The notes under the pieces were generated by a model. It saw nothing but the letters and a program-made list of their open reading frames with translations. It was not told the DNA's origin and ran no database searches. This document shows, in pieces, positions 7,179 to 7,793 of a DNA stretch of 7,793 nt. Positions within the stretch are counted from its first letter, which is position 1, and every line of letters begins with the position of its first letter. Origin of the DNA: Bacillota bacterium (GTDB lineage Bacteria; Bacillota; Desulfitobacteriia; Desulfitobacteriales; Desulfitobacteriaceae); the NCBI GenBank assembly GCA_021849995.1, contig JAJZSC010000129.1:1-7793 (forward strand), in the 5' to 3' direction. A program made the translations under genes and the position numbers.

Positions 7179-7280
7179 TTCTATTAGCCATTGCAGATTC
7201 CCTTCAGACTTTTAAGAAAATGTTTCAATTTTTTTCGACAGATTTTTAGTTCTTAAATTAGAAGTAAGCAAAAAACATAA

Positions 7281-7314
7281 GAGAAAAGAGACTACGTCAT
7301 TCAACGTAGTCTCT
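7281..7314 (-). terminator. Rho-independent terminator after the 3' 5S fragment
   Basis: The perfect 11-bp stem AGAGACTACGT (7304-7314 with 7287-7297) has a 6-nt loop. On the transcribed strand it is followed by TTTTCTC and then TTATGTTTTTT (to about 7268). This is the last terminator of the rRNA operon and a near copy of the one directly after the intact 5S gene. Confidence 0.8.
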
Positions 7315-7323
7315 AAGTTTGCT

Positions 7324-7380
7324 ACCTGGCAACGACTTACCTTCCCAGGACCCTGCGGTCCAAGTATTCTCAGCCCTGGA
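7324..7380 (-). pseudogene. 5S rRNA 3'-half fragment
   Basis: Identical to nt 62-118 of the intact 5S gene, from TCCAGGGCTGAG to GTTGCCAGGT. It lies within an exact duplication of at least 80 bp (7301-7380 equals 7431-7510). The 5' half is absent. In its place the strand reads GAACATTTTGAAAGTTCGAGTACCG, which only faintly echoes the 5S segment GAACACGGAAGTTAAGACC. Helix I cannot form within this fragment, so it should not make a functional 5S RNA on its own. Confidence 0.85.
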
Positions 7381-7411
7381 CGGTACTCGAACTTTCAAAA
7401 TGTTCATAGAT

Positions 7412-7444
7412 ACAAAGAGACCACGTTTATTCAACGTAGTCTCT
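7412..7444 (-). terminator. Terminator-like hairpin after the intact 5S gene
   Basis: The 12-bp stem AGAGACTACGTT with AACGTGGTCTCT (7433-7444 and 7416-7427, one G-T pair, 5-nt loop) is followed by TTTGTA. It begins 10 nt past the 5S 3' end. The short U-tract makes it weaker than the downstream copy, which may explain why the second terminator is retained. Confidence 0.7.
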
Positions 7445-7453
7445 AAGTTTGCT

Positions 7454-7571
7454 ACCTGGCAACGACTTACCTTCCCAGGACCCTGCGGTCCAAGTATTCT
7501 CAGCCCTGGAGGTCTTAACTTCCGTGTTCGGTATGGGAACGGGTGGAACCCCTCCGGCATAGTCACCAGAT
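7454..7571 (-). rRNA. 5S ribosomal RNA
   Basis: A 118-nt intact 5S rRNA gene on the minus strand. It begins ATCTGGTGACTATGCCGGAG and ends TCGTTGCCAGGT. The two ends pair as helix I (ATCTGGTGAC with GTTGCCAGGT). The conserved CCACCCGTTCCCATACCGAAC of helix III/loop C, GAAGTTAAG, and the helix IV/V part (TTGGACCGCAGGGTCCTGGGAAGGT) are all present. It is the only complete copy in the window; it stands between two partial copies and is followed by its own terminator. It supplies the 5S RNA of the large ribosomal subunit and should be the last gene of a 16S-23S-5S operon whose other genes lie beyond the right edge. Confidence 0.95.
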
Positions 7572-7586
7572 CTTATCTCTATTTTA

Positions 7587-7597
7587 GTGTTCGGTAT
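7587..7597 (-). pseudogene. 11-nt 5S loop C piece
   Basis: ATACCGAACAC equals nt 38-48 of the intact 5S gene and lies directly after the 70-nt insert. The strand then leaves 5S homology (TAAAATAGAGATAA) before the intact gene begins. It is short, but its order and place between insert and gene fit a continuation of the 5' fragment. Confidence 0.6.
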
Positions 7598-7667
7598 ACG
7601 AAAGTGTATAGTATACACTTTCGCCGGAGCCGCTGTTCTGGAGAATTACTCTTCGCGGCGTAGGATC
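7598..7667. other. 70-nt structured insert in loop C of a broken 5S copy
   Basis: This segment replaces nt 36-37 of the partial 5S copy. It contains a perfect palindrome at 7599-7623, with 12-nt arms (CGAAAGTGTATA and TATACACTTTCG) around one base. A GC-rich part follows that can fold through GCCGC (7629-7633) with GCGGC (7655-7659), or CGCCG (7622-7626) with CGGCG (7656-7660). Its base composition differs from the surrounding spacer. It may be an rRNA expansion or intervening sequence, or a small palindromic mobile element; I do not recognise it. Confidence 0.6.
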
Positions 7668-7702
7668 GAACGGGTGGAACCCCTCCGGCATAGTCACCAG
7701 AT
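7668..7702 (-). pseudogene. 5S rRNA 5' fragment
   Basis: Identical to nt 1-35 of the intact 5S gene, ending in CCACCCGTTC. Exact identity runs over 7668-7704 against 7537-7573 (37 bp, offset 131). It sits where the first 5S of the operon would be expected, directly after the spacer, and breaks at loop C where the insert begins. Confidence 0.85.
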
Positions 7703-7704
7703 CT

Positions 7705-7793
7705 AACTCGTGGTTCGAGGATCGATATTCGATATTCGAACTCAAGTCTTTCTTATTCAGTTGAGAGTTATTCTCTCAAAACTGCACAGTCAT
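7705..7793 (-). other. rRNA operon spacer upstream of 5S
   Basis: On the minus strand this opens with ATGACTGTGCAGTTTTGAGAG, a sequence type common in Firmicutes rRNA spacers. A 7-bp hairpin TTGAGAG-AATAA-CTCTCAA follows (7761-7779). Next come a short tandem TCGAATA TCGAATA (near 7734-7740) and a small CTCG/CGAG dyad. The 3' end of 23S rRNA probably lies just past the right edge. No tRNA is present here. Confidence 0.6.

Larger units (their letters stand above)
6897..7280. other. Gene-poor region between the 5S locus and the uptake operon
   Basis: About 380 bp with no intact gene. It holds the MoaD/ThiS-like remnant (6997-7134), the overlapping palindromes at 7153-7178, and a purine-rich GGGAGGAGGAG on the minus strand at 6925-6935. 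That last element resembles a strong ribosome binding site, but no start codon follows it within useful distance. It may be the relic of a lost gene. The promoter of the uptake operon should lie here but I cannot place it reliably. Confidence 0.5.

Noticed and set aside
6843..7280. A riboswitch or T-box in the importer leader
   Set aside because: I found no T-box sequence, SAM or other known aptamer core; the recognisable content is a pseudogene remnant and short repeats.
7297..7663. Open reading frames of 63-114 codons on both strands
   Set aside because: They run through the 5S gene, its fragments and terminators; two encode the same 5S sequence as protein, so they are translation shadows of RNA genes.

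Overview
The window looks like a low-to-mid GC Gram-positive chromosome, probably a Clostridia member of the Peptococcaceae/Desulfitobacteriaceae type. The grounds are strong GGAGG-type ribosome binding sites, several TTG starts, lipobox lipoproteins, a Firmicutes-style 5S rRNA with a 23S-5S spacer, and the protein families present. The genus call is inference. Every confident gene lies on the minus strand, so transcription runs from the right edge to the left.

Right end (about 7281-7793): the tail of an rRNA operon. A 23S-5S-type spacer leads into an unusual 5S locus. In transcription order it holds a 5' 5S fragment (nt 1-35), a 70-nt foreign insert with a perfect palindrome, an 11-nt 5S piece (nt 38-48), a complete 118-nt 5S gene with its terminator, then a 3' 5S half (nt 62-118) with a second terminator. 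This is the most unusual structure in the window.

6843-7280: no intact gene. It contains a frameshifted remnant of a MoaD/ThiS-family sulfur carrier (ending DQVVIIPPIGGG-stop), overlapping palindromes, and operator-like repeats just ahead of the next gene.

3944-6842: an SsuABC/TauABC/NrtABC-class uptake operon ordered binding lipoprotein, (hairpin), permease, ATPase. The permease and ATPase overlap by ATGA. 2525-3943: a DASS/SLC13-type anion permease follows in the same direction after a 130-bp gap and may be co-transcribed. Together these suggest import of small anionic compounds, with sulfonates a guess only.

2030-2524: a gene-poor gap with a 14-bp perfect inverted repeat and a weak Spo0E-like ORF tail on the plus strand. 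1-2029: a lipoprotein of the PF04392 (ABC_sub_bind/TrpX-like) family, directly coupled to a membrane receptor with an extracellular Cache-like region and a HAMP segment. The receptor runs off the left edge and is most likely a sensor histidine kinase. No permease or ATPase accompanies this binding protein, so the pair looks like a sensing module rather than a transporter.
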